Positions 6,677 to 9,740 of a stretch of DNA of 9,740 nucleotides are shown here, piece after piece. A program made the translations under genes and the position numbers. The notes beneath the pieces are model-generated. The model was not told the origin of the DNA and ran no database searches. It was given only the letters and a program-made list of their open reading frames with translations. Location of the stretch: positions 1 to 9,740 of the forward strand of contig SXUH01000009.1 in the NCBI GenBank assembly GCA_005791855.1, read 5' to 3'. Each line of letters opens with the position of its first letter. The first letter of the stretch is position 1. This stretch comes from Bdellovibrionales bacterium. GTDB taxonomy: Bacteria > Bdellovibrionota > Bacteriovoracia > Bacteriovoracales > Bacteriovoracaceae.

Positions 6677-6685
6677 GTCCCGGTA

Positions 6686-7165
6686 CTAGCACGAGGGCCT
6701 CGGCCCCCGGTTCCAACCTGCGACGATGGACTGGAGCCGGCACTGGGCCCCCGGGTAGCCGAAGTTGGTGCGCTCCACCCGGCTTCCGTCGAAGGAACCG
6801 TAGCTCGGCTCGCTCTGGCCCAGGACCTCGGCGTAGATCCGGGAGAGGGCAAGGGCCCCGTGGTAGAAGGCCGTCGCATCCATCCGCGGGTGGCGGAGCA
6901 GCCCCCCGAAGACCTGGGCGACGAGCCTCTAGTCCTGCCGGGAGAGTTCCGCGTTCACCCTCGGGTCCAGGGCCTCGAGCCGGATCACGAGCTCGAGTCC
7001 CCGGAGGAGCCTCTGGTTGATGGCCCTCTGCAGGTCGAGCGCCAGGGCCTCGATGGCCCGTGTGTTCTGGGCCGGGGCCTGGGTCAGTTCCAGGGAACCC
7101 GGAAGGCAAAGTCCGGATCCCCTGGCACTTGTGATCAGGAGGGAGATGAGAATTGCGACGTTCAT
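6686..7165 (-). pseudogene. Secreted protein gene interrupted by one in-frame TAG (6929-6931)
   Basis: Starting at the ATG at 7165, the frame encodes a short signal-peptide-like N-terminus (residues 1 to about 17) and a helical segment to residue 78 (NAELSRQD), then a TAG, then continues in the same frame for 80 more residues (RLVAQVFGG through RPSC) to a second TAG. Both halves read as ordinary protein: amphipathic helices before, then FYHGALALSRIYAEVLGQ and GYPGAQCRLQSIVAG after. A single base change would restore a 159-residue protein with three cysteines. The ATG overlaps the upstream stop as ATGA, so the gene was, or is, translationally coupled. Possibilities are a recent nonsense mutation, a sequencing error, or a functional 78-aa product. 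TAG is a normal terminator in several genes here, so recoding is unlikely. I recognise no family. Confidence 0.65.
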
Positions 7166-7878
7166 CTCGATCCGAAGTTGACGATGGAGTTAACCGACTT
7201 CCCGTCGAGGGTCCGCACGTGGAGCAGGGGCCTTCTGGTCTTCAGCGACGAGAAGTCCAACCGCACCGGGTAGCTCACCGGCATCCCCTTCATCGGACAG
7301 AAGTCGGAGACCTGCCGCATGATCGGGAGCAGCGAGACGGTGTCCTTCCCGTTACTCACCGCTTTGATGTCCGCGAGCTCGAAGCAGGGACTGTACCGGA
7401 CGCCGTGGAGGACGAACTGGTTGGCCCCCTTCTGCTCGACCCATTCGATGGCACTGTAGACGTGGTCGTCGATGGCGGAGGAGGACGCCTCCGCAACGGT
7501 GAGGGTGTCGAGGAGCTTGTTCCTTCCCTGGGCATTGACGCGCACCAGGTACTTACCGCCCTGGAGGTTCCCGATGGAGACGACCTCCTTAAAGGGAACG
7601 ATCATCTGGGGACAGACGATGCTCGCACTCTTGGGCCCGCTCGCCGGCGCCAGCGACGTCACCCGGATGTCGATGAGGGCATCCTTGACCCGCACTTCGA
7701 CCTGGTTGCGGGAGTAGCACGGGTTCGGGAAGGCCCCCGTGACCACCACCTCCACGGCGTCGTTGCTATCGTACCCGGCGGGGACGTAGAGGTGGTCCAG
7801 GGGAGAGAGGACCACCTGTGAGGCGGAAGCAAGCTTGCTGAAGAGTAGTAGTCCGGTGACGATGAGCGATGATTTCAT
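7162..7878 (-). CDS. Secreted two-repeat protein with paired cysteines, unknown family
   Basis: A 238-aa protein with a clear signal peptide (residues 1-19, cut near ASA-S). The mature part is beta-rich and contains two similar halves: one from about 44 (VVVTGAFPNPCYS) through a CP at 89-90 to KYLVRVNAQG, and a second from about 156 (VLHGVRYSPCFE) through a CP at 194-195 to PLLHVRTLDGK. Each half has one Pro-Cys and one Cys-Pro (C54/C89 and C165/C194), suggesting one disulfide per repeat in the periplasm or outside the cell. AGGAGG precedes the ATG by about five bases. It is coupled by ATGA to the interrupted gene downstream, and a CRP/FNR-type site with a -10-like hexamer lies upstream. I cannot name the family; an immunoglobulin-like fold per repeat is possible. 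Confidence 0.82.
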   Translation of the reverse strand: MKSSLIVTGLLLFSKLASASQVVLSPLDHLYVPAGYDSNDAVEVVVTGAFPNPCYSRNQVEVRVKDALIDIRVTSLAPASGPKSASIVCPQMIVPFKEVVSIGNLQGGKYLVRVNAQGRNKLLDTLTVAEASSSAIDDHVYSAIEWVEQKGANQFVLHGVRYSPCFELADIKAVSNGKDTVSLLPIMRQVSDFCPMKGMPVSYPVRLDFSSLKTRRPLLHVRTLDGKSVNSIVNFGSR

Positions 7879-7904
7879 AGAACCTCCTGTTGGTTAGTGG
7901 GACA

Positions 7905-7910
7905 ACAGTA
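7905..7910 (-). promoter_or_regulatory. Candidate -10 element for the two-repeat secreted protein
   Basis: Reads TACTGT on the minus strand; it keeps the key first two bases and the last T of TATAAT but matches only 3 of 6. It implies a start near 7898 and a 19-nt leader. The operator at 7934-7945 would be centred at -41.5. Confidence 0.35.
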
Positions 7911-7933
7911 GGCGTTCGACCACCGGAAGAACC

Positions 7934-7945
7934 TGACAAAAATCA
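7934..7945. promoter_or_regulatory. CRP/FNR-type operator upstream of the two-repeat secreted protein
   Basis: TGA-CAAAAA-TCA on the plus strand; on the minus strand it reads ATGA-TTTTTG-TCAG. It lies in the 105-nt gap between the ldhA stop and the secreted-protein start. Its six-base spacer is the T-run of a possible terminator for ldhA, so the two elements overlap. Confidence 0.55.
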
Positions 7946-7959
7946 TCCCCCAAGAGGAT
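7937..7959 (-). terminator. Possible rho-independent terminator after ldhA
   Basis: On the minus strand ATCCTC-TTG-GGGGAT can pair as a six-pair stem with one T-G wobble, followed at once by GATTTTTG. An alternative hairpin GAGGA-GAA-TCCTC lies just upstream. The stem is short, so termination may be weak. Confidence 0.35.
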
Positions 7960-7983
7960 TCTCCTCACCCCGCTGCCGGGCCC

Positions 7984-9740
<1,757 letters not shown>

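Noticed and set aside
6355..6879. Extended 174-aa version of the small membrane protein
   Set aside because: The first 88 residues are low-complexity Ser/Pro/Arg/Gly translation overlapping another gene in a different frame; GGAGG sits directly before the internal ATG at 6615.

Overview
This GC-rich window from an unidentified bacterium reads as a low-oxygen / nitric-oxide / stress-survival gene cluster. Secreted proteins with signal peptides and a CcoI/FixI-type copper ATPase point to a Gram-negative. The histidine kinase and the receiver-CRP fusion recall Bacteroidota or Bdellovibrionota-like lineages, but the taxon cannot be settled from the sequence. All genes are on the minus strand except one.

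Layout, left to right. (1) 1-1492 minus: N-terminal 497 codons of a CcoI/FixI-like copper P-type ATPase, running off the left edge. (2) 1493-1702: divergent regulatory region with a perfect 8+8 bp inverted repeat of CRP/FNR type. (3) 1703-2389 plus: RIC/YtfE/ScdA di-iron Fe-S repair protein. (4) 2394-4663 minus: PAS histidine kinase whose stop overlaps the start of a response regulator carrying a CRP/FNR-type DNA-binding module. (5) 4774-6615 minus: four tightly packed genes, namely a two-helix membrane protein, a UspA-family protein, a 79-residue coiled coil resembling the DksA coiled-coil tip, and a YfdX-like secreted protein. (6) 6686-7878 minus: a secreted protein built of two cysteine-bearing repeats, translationally coupled to a second secreted protein interrupted by an in-frame TAG. 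(7) 7984-9740 minus: C-terminal part of a SERCA-like cation ATPase, overlapping a complete LdhA-type D-lactate dehydrogenase.

The main observation joins these parts. The few intergenic gaps (about 500 nt in total) hold four copies of TGA-N6-TCA, the core of CRP/FNR-family operators. Three of them lie about 41.5 bp upstream of the start sites implied by -10-like hexamers. Together they would serve the copper ATPase, RIC, the Usp/YfdX operon and the two-repeat secreted-protein operon. The receiver-CRP regulator encoded in the window has a recognition helix (T-E-T-V-I-R) suited to a TGA/TCA core, so it is the obvious candidate controller, with the PAS kinase as its sensor. The proposed circuit is: PAS kinase, then phosphorylated receiver-CRP, then copper loading for a high-affinity oxidase, Fe-S repair, universal stress and envelope proteins. 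It resembles in outline the DosR dormancy regulon of mycobacteria but is built from a different regulator class. The sites and residues are visible; the circuit is inference.
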